Source: Crambe crambe | Lineage: Eukaryota; Porifera; Demospongiae; Poecilosclerida; Crambeidae | DNA length: 64,000 bases | Direction: 5' to 3' | NCBI GenBank assembly: GCA_963924555.1 | Contig: OZ004587.1 | Coordinates: 7,208,075 to 7,272,074 of the forward strand | Shown here: piece by piece, positions 16,847 through 34,139 of the stretch | Numbering within the stretch: position 1 is the first letter of the stretch | Layout of the letters: every line of letters begins with the position of its first letter | The notes under the pieces: model-generated | What the model was told of the DNA's origin: nothing | Database searches by the model: none | Seen by the model: the letters and a program-made list of their open reading frames with translations, nothing else | Position numbers and translations under genes: made by a program

Positions 16847-17222
16847 TAAGCATTGCTCTACCACTTTCAGTAGAGTGGCAGAATAGTAATGTAGGAAGTG
16901 TTACTACAGTTGAACTGGTTTTTTTCATCCAAATTGTTCACTCTGCTGAATGTAATAGTATTACATGACTTAAAATATGGTTAAGTACATGTAAGAAACT
17001 ATTCTCCAACTAATTTTCATTGTCATTACTGTTCACTGTGAGTTCTAGGCAAGTTAATGTTACTAACATGCAAAAAAGTAGCCATTTTCACGGTAACTAG
17101 AGTTTATGAACTATTTCTGCAACTCTTTCATGTAAAAGCTTTGCATAGTTACCTTGCCGCAGGAACTATTTCTCCTTTGGAGATGAATTTTTTTTTATTA
17201 TTATTTTTTTATTTAACGTTGC

Positions 17223-17746
17223 TCAGCAACTGAAATATAAAGATGTAGAGAGGAGAAGTAAATAATAAGAAAAGTGAGACAAAAGGTTAGGGTGACGTGT
17301 GATTAGTCCAATGCTGGGATGTGGCAGACCCGGGTGATAAGATCTGTTGGGGCCTCCGGTTCCCCGGTTGCATGACCAATGGTGGAACGGGCGCCCCTGA
17401 TGCTCATGATAGCTGCACGTAGCAGAGAGAATGAGAGACGACATCGGATCCAGCCCATGGTGTTGCTGTAGATATCATCTCTTTTTGTTGAGATAAGAGT
17501 GGCCAGTCTCTTGTATGTGTTTATAGCAGCACGTCCCATGCCACCAGTGCAAGACAGAACGAGGGGAGTGAAAGAGCCATGTTCAACTTCTCTGATTCGT
17601 TGATCATAGGACCTTTTCTTTGCATTTTCATGAGATCTGTAGCAAGTTGTTAGTTGGGAGTTTCGGTTTGAGGGAGCATATGGGTTGAAAACCCTTACAT
17701 CAAAGGAGATGAACTTGGGATGCGTACAACACGCGAAATTCGCCAA
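17223..17746 (-). mobile_element. Retroelement 3' coding fragment (fossil)
   Basis: A minus-strand frame contains SFTPLVLSCTGGMGRAA, a run I recognise from the C-terminal end of reverse-transcriptase polyproteins in invertebrate genomes, probably a LINE-type element. Only the 3' end is present and the copy is broken. An A/T-rich stretch at about 17188-17215 lies at its downstream side and could be its tail. Confidence 0.5.
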
Positions 17747-17819
17747 AACAGGAAACTAACTTGTCTAGGAAACCTCGGACAAGGATGAATTACATTGCCA
17801 TATACGGATGCGGGGGCGG

Positions 17820-17880
17820 GTTTCCAATCCCGTACACGTAGTTTATATATAGTATGCTTAGATAGCATACGCATGCGTAT
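17820..17880 (+). promoter_or_regulatory. Promoter-like block of the CDCA7-like gene
   Basis: GTTTCCAATCCCGTACACG plus a TATATATA-like run (17820-17851) is followed by the palindrome TACGCATGCGTA (17868-17879), about 45-100 bp upstream of the ATG at 17924. The first block is shared with gene B in transcription-relative orientation. Confidence 0.5.
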
Positions 17881-17923
17881 AATTATTATGTAGCTTAAAG
17901 GCGGGAAATTGGGAGGAAACCTC

Positions 17924-23561
<5,638 letters not shown>

Positions 23562-23642
23562 CACGTCATCATCAATAATTTCATTAAATTTGAGTATACG
23601 CGCGCGCGATCATCAGGGGGGGGGGGTGGCTTAGCATAAAAG

Positions 23643-26299
<2,657 letters not shown>

Positions 26300-26312
26300 T
26301 TAGCTCATGCAT

Positions 26313-26355
26313 CACGCATGCGCGACTACATGATGCATTGGAAGCGCATGCGCGT
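26313..26355. promoter_or_regulatory. Paired NRF1-like palindromes
   Basis: ACGCATGCGCGA (26313-26324) and AGCGCATGCGCGT (26343-26355) lie just after the acyltransferase-like stop codon and about 400 bp upstream of the first TRIM gene. Confidence 0.4.
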
Positions 26356-26482
26356 AGTGCAGCTACTCCTACTCATTTCATGCTTCATGTAAAGGGGGAG
26401 TATCTTGTTATCGAAGGGTTCCATCCAATTTCGAATTCGTGAGTGGACATAGCTACTGTAGAGACAGCCATTTTATCCCATG

Positions 26483-26600
26483 TAAGGTAAAGCGGAGCAA
26501 TAACGAGGGTGGGGCAATTCTGACATGTAAAAAATAGTGATACTCCAGTCGGAGAAACAAGGAACTAGCCCCACCCTCGAAATTGCCCCGCCTTACCTTA
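26483..26600. mobile_element. MITE with TAAGGTAAAGCGG ends
   Basis: 118 bp. The two 33 bp ends are inverted copies: TAAGGTAAAGCGGAGCAA at the left and the complement ending CCGCCTTACCTTA at the right. Same tip sequence as the hairpin at 153-328. It lies upstream of the first TRIM gene. Confidence 0.75.
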
Positions 26601-26745
26601 GTCTGTAGAGAGGTTGTCCTCTTCAGAGGTAGCTAGCTACCTATGGGCTATGGGAATGTGTCATGAACATTTAGAACCTTGAAGATTTAGCTACAGAGGT
26701 TAGCAGTTTCTATTATGTCCTTTATTGGAGATTAAATTCTAGGAG

Positions 26746-28293
26746 ATGGCTTTAAAGCGTACCAACACAATGGACAAAAGCGTGGAAGACCTTGAGAAGG
26801 AGATCACGTGTGCTATCTGTCATGATCACTACACCGAGCCCAAGGTCCTTCCTTGTCTCCATTACTACTGCAAGCAGTGTATCCACTGGCTGACTCTAAG
26901 GACTGGCCTTGACAAGCCATTCTCTTGCCCTGAGTGTCGTAAAGATTCTACTCTCCCCCGAGGCAGTGTGGATGAGCTTCCAACAGCTTTCTTTGTCAAT
27001 CGCATGAAATCAGTGCACTCCAAGCTGGAGCGAGCTCACGGCAAGGTGGAAGCCAAGTGTGAAATGTGTTCCGGGGATAGAGCCAAAGCTTTCTGTCGAC
27101 AGTGTACCCAGTTTATCTGTGACGAGTGTGTGAAGCAGCATCACAGAATGAAAGCATTCACTGGTCACAAGGTTGTTTCTCTTGACGAATTGAAAGAAGG
27201 AGCTAAAGAGATTACCATGAAAGAATCACCTCATCAGACATGCAAAAAGCACGATGAAGCTATGAAGATTTACTGCTTCGATTGCAAGTCTCTCATTTGT
27301 CGCGACTGCACCATTAAAGACCACTTCCATCACGATCATGAATTCATAAAGATATCTGCTCCTGAGATGAAGAAGAAGCTGATAGAGCAGTTAGATCCCC
27401 TAAATGAAGTTAAGGTGAGTCTATCGCATGCTGTAGAGGAGATAAAAATCACCAAAGGTGACATAGAAACTCAGGGGAGATCTGTGGCCGAATATATTGA
27501 TAGCTCTTTTGACGAACTTCAGAAGATCATCGAAAATCGTAGACAGGAACTATTGAATGAGACTGCATTGAAAGTGACGGAGAAGTTGGAGCGTCTCTCT
27601 GACCAGGAGAAGAGCTTGTCCACTACTTGTGAAGCCATTCGGAGTGTGATTGAATACACTGAACAATGGATGCAGCATTCGACCAACGAGGAAGTGATGT
27701 GCAAGCATGTCGAGATCGAGACTCGCATAAAGAAAGAGATCGAAGAATATTGCCAGTTAAAGATGAATTTAGATCCTGTAGAGGATGTGGATGTAGGAGT
27801 GGAAATGATGGATAGTGAATATTTGAAGCAGCTTTTTGAAACTAAAGCAATGCTGAGTCAACTTCCAATTGATCCTGCAAAGTGCACGGCACGTAGTGAA
27901 GGAGCTGAGACTGAGATGAACAAAATGTGTGGCTTTATCATAACACCGAGAATGACCAATGGAAGACACACTAAACAGGAGTGTGAAATCGATTGTAAAT
28001 TGAATTCATTAATCAGTGGAGCCAATGTTGAGTGTATTATCGACCGGAAGGCCAATGAATATCGTATTTCATATATACCCACTGTTAGTGGAAGTCATGA
28101 ATTGACTGTAGCTATCAATGAAGAGGAAATAGCTGGTAGCCCATTTACCCTAGTCGTCACCAATAACTTCAGCATTGCAGCTTCAAGGTCTTCTCCAGTG
28201 ATTACACGTCGCAGGTCAAAGAGTGAAGCTTCTCCAGAAATGAAAGGAAGCTCTATGAAAAGACATACATTTGCTGGATGTCCAGATCAATAG
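26746..28293 (+). CDS. TRIM45-like RING/B-box/filamin protein, copy 1
   Basis: Single-exon 515 aa protein. A C3HC4 RING finger lies at about residues 22-64 (CAICHDHYTEPK, CLHYYCKQC, CPEC); a B-box type 1 at about 103-146 (CEMC...CRQC...CDEC); a B-box type 2 at about 165-205 (CKKHDEAMKIYCFDC...CRDC); a coiled coil at about 205-330; and a filamin/Ig-like repeat at about 390-475 (YRISYIPTVSGSHELTV...GSPFTLVV). There is no NHL or SPRY domain, so the architecture is that of TRIM45. RING TRIMs are E3 ubiquitin ligases, often cytosolic and linked to immune signalling. TTCTAG immediately before GAGATG suggests an intron in the 5' leader, with the whole coding region in one exon. A tandem sister follows at 28577. 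Confidence 0.9.
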   Translation: MALKRTNTMDKSVEDLEKEITCAICHDHYTEPKVLPCLHYYCKQCIHWLTLRTGLDKPFSCPECRKDSTLPRGSVDELPTAFFVNRMKSVHSKLERAHGKVEAKCEMCSGDRAKAFCRQCTQFICDECVKQHHRMKAFTGHKVVSLDELKEGAKEITMKESPHQTCKKHDEAMKIYCFDCKSLICRDCTIKDHFHHDHEFIKISAPEMKKKLIEQLDPLNEVKVSLSHAVEEIKITKGDIETQGRSVAEYIDSSFDELQKIIENRRQELLNETALKVTEKLERLSDQEKSLSTTCEAIRSVIEYTEQWMQHSTNEEVMCKHVEIETRIKKEIEEYCQLKMNLDPVEDVDVGVEMMDSEYLKQLFETKAMLSQLPIDPAKCTARSEGAETEMNKMCGFIITPRMTNGRHTKQECEIDCKLNSLISGANVECIIDRKANEYRISYIPTVSGSHELTVAINEEEIAGSPFTLVVTNNFSIAASRSSPVITRRRSKSEASPEMKGSSMKRHTFAGCPDQ

Positions 28294-28421
28294 CTAAACT
28301 CTAACATAATATTATATGTTTTGAGTTAATTATAGTAGACCCTGGCATGTATAAATTACAGTAAATCCATTCTTTCGAGGTTTTTACATTTCGCGCGCGC
28401 GCATGCAATGCAGCCCCACCC

Positions 28422-28434
28422 TTGCGCATGCGTT
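28422..28434. promoter_or_regulatory. NRF1-like palindrome upstream of TRIM copy 2
   Basis: TTGCGCATGCGTT, with a CG-rich run CGCGCGCGCGCATGC at 28392-28406, about 150 bp upstream of the second TRIM start. Confidence 0.4.
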
Positions 28435-28576
28435 CTACGAGCAGCATCCAAATTAAGAAATGCCTCTCTAATGAGAAGTAGCTAGCTAGCTAGCTATTAT
28501 AAAGGCATATCAACCGAGGTAAGTCTAACATATAGACGGTATGCGTGGCCAGCTAAATTTTCTTGAATTCTAGGAG

Positions 28577-30157
28577 ATGGCTTTGAAGCGTATGAATACA
28601 GTGGGGAAAAGTGTGAAAGATCTCGAGAAGGAGATCACATGTGCTATCTGTCACGATCACTACACTGAACCCAAGGTCCTTCCTTGTCTCCATTACTACT
28701 GCAAGAAGTGTGTCCACAGGCTGACCCTGAAAACTGGTGCAGATGGACCGTTCTCTTGTCCTGAATGTCGTAGTGACATCTCCCTCCCTCAGGGCAAAGT
28801 AGAGAAGCTTCCAACAGCTTTCTTTGTCAATCGCATGAAATCAGTGTACTCCAAGCTGGAGCGAGCTCATGGCAAGGTTAGAGCCAAGTGTGAAATGTGT
28901 TCTGTGGGATATAGGGCGAAAGCTTTCTGTCGACAGTGTACTCACTTCATCTGTGACGAGTGTGTGAAGCAACATCACAGAATGAAGACATTCACTGGCC
29001 ACAAAATTGCTTCTCTTGACCAGTTAAAAGAAGGAGCTAAAGAGATTGTTCTGGAAGATGAATTACCTTTTCAGATATGTGAAAAACATGATGAGGCTAT
29101 GAAGGTTTACTGCTTTGATTGCAAATGTCTCATCTGTCGTGACTGCACCATCAAGGATCATTTGGGTCACAATTATGAATTCATAAAGAAATCTGCTCCT
29201 GAAATGAAGAAGAAGCTGATTGAGCAGTTGAACCCTCTCAAAGAAGTCAAGATGGATCTGTCCAATGCTGTTGAGGAGATACAGACAACTAAACACGAGA
29301 TAGAAGTCCTGGGCAATTCTGTGGCTAAGGATATCAACAACTCCTTTAATGAACTTCAAAAGATCATCGAAAACCGCCGACAAGAATTATTAATGGAGGC
29401 TGCATCAAAAATGGCACAGAAGTTGGAGCACCTAACTAACCAAGAAGAGAGTCTTTCTGCAGCTCGTTCTGTGGTCCAGAGTATAATTGAGTACACTGAA
29501 CAATGTGTTGATCATTCTACAGATGGTGAGATCATGTGTATGCACGACGACATAGAGACTCGTATTGAGAAGGAGATTGAAGAAAATTGCAAGGAAAAGA
29601 GGGACCTCAATCCAGTGGAGGATGTAGATGTCGGAGTGCAGGTGGATTGTGTTGAAGATCTGAAGAAACTCTGTAGGGCCAAGATACAACTGACTCGACT
29701 TCCAATCGCTCCTGCTCAGTTTACCATAATCGGTGAAGGAACAAAGAGTGCTGAGATAGGAAGAGTGGGTGAATTTACCATAGCCCCTAAGATGATTAAT
29801 GGAAAAAGAACTAGGCAGGAGTGCACCATTGAGTGTTATCTGAAATCTGAAGTGAAAGAATCCATTGTGAAATGTAATGTTAGTCGTCGAAGCAGGGGCA
29901 GTGTATATCATGTTTCATACACACCAACTGTTCATGGTCACCATGAACTTGGTATCAATGTGAATGGACAGAAGATAGCTTCCTTCCCAGTGTTTGTCTT
30001 CATCCATTCAAATTACAATGCCTCACAGCTCCAATCTTCTCCCGTGTTGACTTGTCGTCCTCAGTCCTTCAGTCACAATCAAAGCGGCCCTAGTAATGGG
30101 GAGCAGTGTTCTGCTAGAAAGCACAATAGTCTTGAACGTGGCTTCCAAAAGAAATGA
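28577..30157 (+). CDS. TRIM45-like RING/B-box/filamin protein, copy 2
   Basis: Single-exon 526 aa tandem duplicate of the gene at 26746, separated from it by 283 bp. Domain order is identical: RING (CAICHDHYTEPK...CPEC), B-box 1 (CEMCSVGYRAKAFCRQC), B-box 2 (CEKHDEAMKVYCFDC), coiled coil, then a filamin-like repeat (YHVSYTPTVHGHHEL). All zinc-binding Cys and His residues are kept. Divergence is greatest in the coiled coil and the last 60 residues, as expected if substrate or dimerisation contacts differ. The leader again has TTCTAG before GAGATG. Predicted E3 ubiquitin ligase. Confidence 0.9.
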   Translation: MALKRMNTVGKSVKDLEKEITCAICHDHYTEPKVLPCLHYYCKKCVHRLTLKTGADGPFSCPECRSDISLPQGKVEKLPTAFFVNRMKSVYSKLERAHGKVRAKCEMCSVGYRAKAFCRQCTHFICDECVKQHHRMKTFTGHKIASLDQLKEGAKEIVLEDELPFQICEKHDEAMKVYCFDCKCLICRDCTIKDHLGHNYEFIKKSAPEMKKKLIEQLNPLKEVKMDLSNAVEEIQTTKHEIEVLGNSVAKDINNSFNELQKIIENRRQELLMEAASKMAQKLEHLTNQEESLSAARSVVQSIIEYTEQCVDHSTDGEIMCMHDDIETRIEKEIEENCKEKRDLNPVEDVDVGVQVDCVEDLKKLCRAKIQLTRLPIAPAQFTIIGEGTKSAEIGRVGEFTIAPKMINGKRTRQECTIECYLKSEVKESIVKCNVSRRSRGSVYHVSYTPTVHGHHELGINVNGQKIASFPVFVFIHSNYNASQLQSSPVLTCRPQSFSHNQSGPSNGEQCSARKHNSLERGFQKK

Positions 30158-30309
30158 CAGCCAACTCATTAGAACTCTGTTTTGTTGCAGCTCAGTGTGT
30201 ATATTCCTGGCATTAATTCCCCTGGGGCCTTATACTATGTAGAGTGAAAAGTAGTATTCAAAGGTTCAAAGGTTCATTGCATATTAAAGCTAGCTGAGAA
30301 ATCAACTAT

Positions 30310-30322
30310 GTGCGCATGCGCT
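30310..30322. promoter_or_regulatory. NRF1-like palindrome upstream of the CARD-AlbA gene
   Basis: GTGCGCATGCGCT lies about 90 bp upstream of the ATG at 30411 and is followed by GCATGCGCGT at 30328. Confidence 0.45.
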
Positions 30323-30410
30323 GAGCTGCATGCGCGTCTATATGAGTTCGCGCGAGCGTATGGAGCTAGCTGTTAAAGGAAGGTAAAGGGTCGACGCTGC
30401 CAAAGTAGCT

Positions 30411-32026
30411 ATGGCGAATTCAAGCAGAGAGATCGAGAGTGCCCGGAAAATTGGTGAGTTTTATAGAGCATACTCCTAAAGGTCATACGCCATAAGCTAG
30501 ATCTTTGATTGGACTCTATTCCTTTCCCTGTTACTTTAATATCTAGAAGATTTAATTCAAGACTTCCTCCAACGCAACCCAGAAGCTAGATATGTCGACC
30601 GTAATATCTTCATGGCTTGCTACGCCACCATCAAGCCATGGTTGGATTTATCTATTCTTGTGAGCTTCTTAATGAAGTACGAGTTGGCAAGGACCAGTAG
30701 TGATATGGAGCAACTGACCAGTCCATTCCACCTGTCGGAAATGAGACATCAGCATCTATGGAGATTAGCAGAGAGTGGGGGTGAGCACGGTTTCATGTTG
30801 CTCTACATGTGCATCTGGGATTCCATTGACCAGTGTCCCTTAGGCCACGGAGATGCCATAATAGAACTGGATAGATGCGGTAAGTGGTGGAACGCAGTGG
30901 TACCTCTGATGAAGGACGACTCCAAAAGAGGACAAACCTCTTCTTAACAGAGGATAATCTTTGTATGTAATACACTCTATACAAAATAACCTCCAAAAGA
31001 GGACAACCTCTCTACAAAGGACATAAGGTTGGACTGGCCTCAAGGGTGTGCATTATTCAAAGGTGCCTCTGTACACCATCCATAAGATATTTATAATTAT
31101 GAAAACACTTTTGTCTGAGAATGTGTTCCATAAGCTCCTACTGTTACTCCCCTATGGAAGGCAAGGGTGACCATTATAACAGACTCCACTGCATGCATTT
31201 CTTGTTGATTGTTGTGGATATACAGATTTGTCTCTTCCATAAGTTCTGAGGATATAGTCTCAATGCTCCATAGCCTATGGCTATGCTTGGGGGGCATGAT
31301 TTGGGGGGGTCTTTTTTTTTTTTTTTAACAGTTGAGCAATTCTGTGTAATGTGTGTAGCACGTGAGAGGAATGTAGTGCCACCATGGAGTAGACCCAGGG
31401 CAGACTACAGACCACCACTGGGACTATGTAAGTGTACGTGTATCAATTATAAAAACCCTTGAATCCAATTCATTATAGACGGGGGACAGTTGACCTAATA
31501 GTGTGTCAGTGTGATATGTAGCACACTGATTTTTCAGACATCTGCTGCTATACTTCTGCAATAGTCAGTGTTAAACCAACAGGAAAGCAGCTGGCCAAAG
31601 TGCAGTTTTTCCCATTATTTTTTTGTCCTGTTATTATTGGCCTGATGTGGCTAGCAGAATGCAGTTAAAGACTTGACTTTATTCGTATATTTCTCTTCCT
31701 CTTAAAAGCTAATAGCAGTCGTCCGGAATTGAGTAGTCCACTCCAACCTTCTCAGGTGGAGGATGGTCTTGCTACGTCCCTTCTCAGTCCATCCACATCT
31801 TCATCTACAACTCTATCTTCTCTCCGTGAGGGATCAGGTTCTCATCACCAACTCACTCCACAGGAGCAGCTGGGAGGAGCTTGTTGCACGCCGACTATGG
31901 AAAGAGTAGAATGCAGAACAAGTTAGTGTGTGTGTGTATGTGTGTGTGTGTGTGTGTGTATGAGAGAGAGAGAGCTACAGATCTACATCAGAACCCCGTA
32001 GAATGCAGAACAAGTCAAATGTGTAT

Positions 32027-32088
<62 letters not shown>

Positions 32089-34026
32089 CATTATTTCATT
32101 GCTGTAGCTTCATCTCGAAGGGAAGAGATTGAGCGTAACCTAGGAACTCGTGAAGCCAGCAAGCACTATTCAAAGTCATCCACCACCACAACTTATACAA
32201 AAATAAAAAGAGGTGAGAACCACCCAGTGAGTACTAACTACCTCCATACTCCTATGTATGCTAATTCCCTTATTTAGGATACAGTGGGTATATATAAAGT
32301 AAAACCCAGTACAGAAAAAACAAACCGAACACTGAATTTAAAACCACAATTTGGTGCACAGTACTTCACACAAAATGCTCTGATGCTATAAAGAAATTGC
32401 TAAGACTTGTACAACCAGGAAGGTCAAAGTACACCGTATCTCCCAGTAGTAAGAGTGGGAATCTTTCTTCAATCTTTAGGTTGAAGAAAAACCCAACCCC
32501 AAAATTATTATTACAAATTGAACCTCTGAAAAGTGGAAATCTCTCTATTCAGGAAAATAAGTCCTGACAAAAATAGCTGGTCCCAAAATGTCCACTCTAA
32601 TTATGTACACATTCTGCACCTGTAGGTGAGGGAAATGCAGTCAACCCTAATCCGATCTCAGCGACTCCCCAGGAGGAATCAGACCCCTTGGTCCCTCACT
32701 CGGACGTCTCCCTGAATTCCTACCCCTCCAGACCTGTTTACCTCAACCCCAACTCAAGGGCGGGTCGTGGCAGCCCAGATGACGAGCGTGACGCTGGGAA
32801 ACGGAGACCGAAGAATGGTGACGATACAGAATCACTTACTGAGGAAGATTTTGTGAAGAAACACAGTGATGAAACTCAAAGGCTACATGGTGAGGGCCCT
32901 GAGGGGACTGAATTACATAATGCATGCACACATGATAAAAATAACTCTTTATTACATAATATATTTTGCAGTGCTAGAAATAACTCCTACTCAATTACAT
33001 GCATGATTTTTTGGTATAGAGCCTTGAGGTCTTTTTCGAGCAGGGAGGGGAGGGGACATTTTCCTTCCCCCTTAGAGCAATCTGATTGGTCAGTTGGAGG
33101 GGTACTATCCAAGAGAGATACACAGGTCTTGTGTTTCTAAATTTTGTAGCGAAATTCCCGGCCCCTAGTCTGGCGGCACCGACCCTTACCCCCCAAGTAA
33201 AAGGAGGTAAAGGGTCGGCACCGCCAGACTACCTCACCCCCACCCCTGATAGGGTACTGAATGTCAGACTGAATTTTACTTCCTGTCCTTTAAATCAGAA
33301 TATTGTTTGTCTGAAAAAGGAGGTAAAGGGTCGGCACCACCAGACTACCCAATAGGGTACTGGATGTCAGACCCAAATTTTACTTCCTGTCTTTTAGATC
33401 AGAATATTGCTAGTCTGAAGAAGGACATGAATATATCAGCTAACTTCTCCAACAATACCTGCATCTTTGAGACCTCCTCGTTGCAAGAGTGCCCTGATTT
33501 AAATGCTCTAAAATGTCTGATCAGCAAGTTTGCTGTTGCTGTGCTCAATGCCCGGGACACCAAGAAGCCCGGTGTGCTGATCGTTGGAGTGGACACCTCT
33601 GAGTCAGAAAAACAAGATTATCATGTGACTGGTCTTCCATATTTGGAAGAAAGCACGCTAATGGGAATCCGTGATTCAATCCATCAAGATATCCGTTATT
33701 GCGAAGATAACGGCAATGAAAGAAGAAATTTACAAACTAATTTCACAAAAGCCATGATAAAAGCAGACATCATCTCTCTCATACCTGTGAAGGAGGCCGC
33801 TGCTCTTCCTACTCCAGTTCTCCTGTTGACCGTCTTGCCGAACAACCTCCTCTGTCACGACTCTGTGTTTCAGCAGACCTTGACGGACATGTGTGGGCAG
33901 ATCATGAGCAGTAGAGTCTTCCGCATGATTTGTGATGACGTCACAGGACACACAGACATTTCTGAACTAAGTGACGAGAACAAAGTGAAGAAATTGAGAG
34001 CACGTTTCAAGAACTTTTCATGTTAA
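30411..34026 (+). CDS. CARD - linker - AlbA/Schlafen-like (SAMD9-type) protein
   Basis: Seven exons: 30411-30453, 30547-30879, 31332-31427, 31709-31921, 32108-32212, 32626-32889, 33398-34026; 1683 nt, 560 aa, all introns phase 1. Exon 2 is a CARD-like domain of the same type as in genes A and B (YVDRNIF...YATIKPWLDLSIL...GGEHGFMLLYMCIWD). Exons 3-6 are Ser/Pro-rich or charged linkers. Exon 7 encodes a C-terminal globular domain with ISKFAVAVLNARDTKKPGVL followed by IVGVD, resembling the AlbA_2 domain of SAMD9 and Schlafen proteins (core FAxAxLNxRxxGxxxxGV). In SAMD9 and SLFN proteins this region binds nucleic acid or cleaves tRNA, and those proteins restrict viruses; activity here is unknown. 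The linker part of exon 4 is low complexity. Domain assignment is moderate; exon structure is strong. Confidence 0.78.
30897..31073. mobile_element. CAGTGGAACC-family MITE
   Basis: Starts GCAGTGGTACCTCTGATGAAGG and ends AGGTGCCTCTGTA, with the family core AAGAGGACAAACCTC and ATAACCTCCAAAAGAGGACA. It lies in intron 2 of the CARD-AlbA gene. Confidence 0.65.
32034..32083. repeat. (GA)n microsatellite
   Basis: About 50 bp of GA on the sense strand in intron 4 of the CARD-AlbA gene. This is one of the few dinucleotide tracts here that is purine-rich in the direction of transcription. It is not adjacent to the acceptor, which has its own T-rich tract. Confidence 0.9.
33166..33231. mobile_element. 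66 bp hairpin with TAGTCTGGCGG ends
   Basis: The arms TAGTCTGGCGGCACCGACCC and GGGTCGGCACCGCCAGACTA are perfect inverted copies around a short A-rich loop. The tips match those of the 369 bp element at 6710, suggesting a very short relative. It lies in intron 6 of the CARD-AlbA gene. Confidence 0.7.
33202..33430. repeat. Tandem duplication over a 3' splice site
   Basis: Two copies of about 116 bp (33202-33317 and 33318-33430) share GGTAAAGGGTCGGCACC, TAGGGTACTG, TTTTACTTCCTGTC and TCAGAATATTG. Only the second copy has the CTTTTAG acceptor; the first reads CCTTTAA at that place, so it cannot serve as a normal splice site. Confidence 0.8.
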
Positions 34027-34139
34027 CAATTTTTTATAATTATAAAGGTACATGTAAGGTAGAATGATTTTAAAAATATTTTTTGGGTATGACTGATCCA
34101 TGTCAAACACAATATTGTTTTTTCTCTGGCTTGCTCAAT

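Noticed and set aside
33086-33355. Coding frame across 33086-33355
   Set aside because: It runs through the hairpin and the tandem duplication of intron 6; no similarity and no consistent splice sites.
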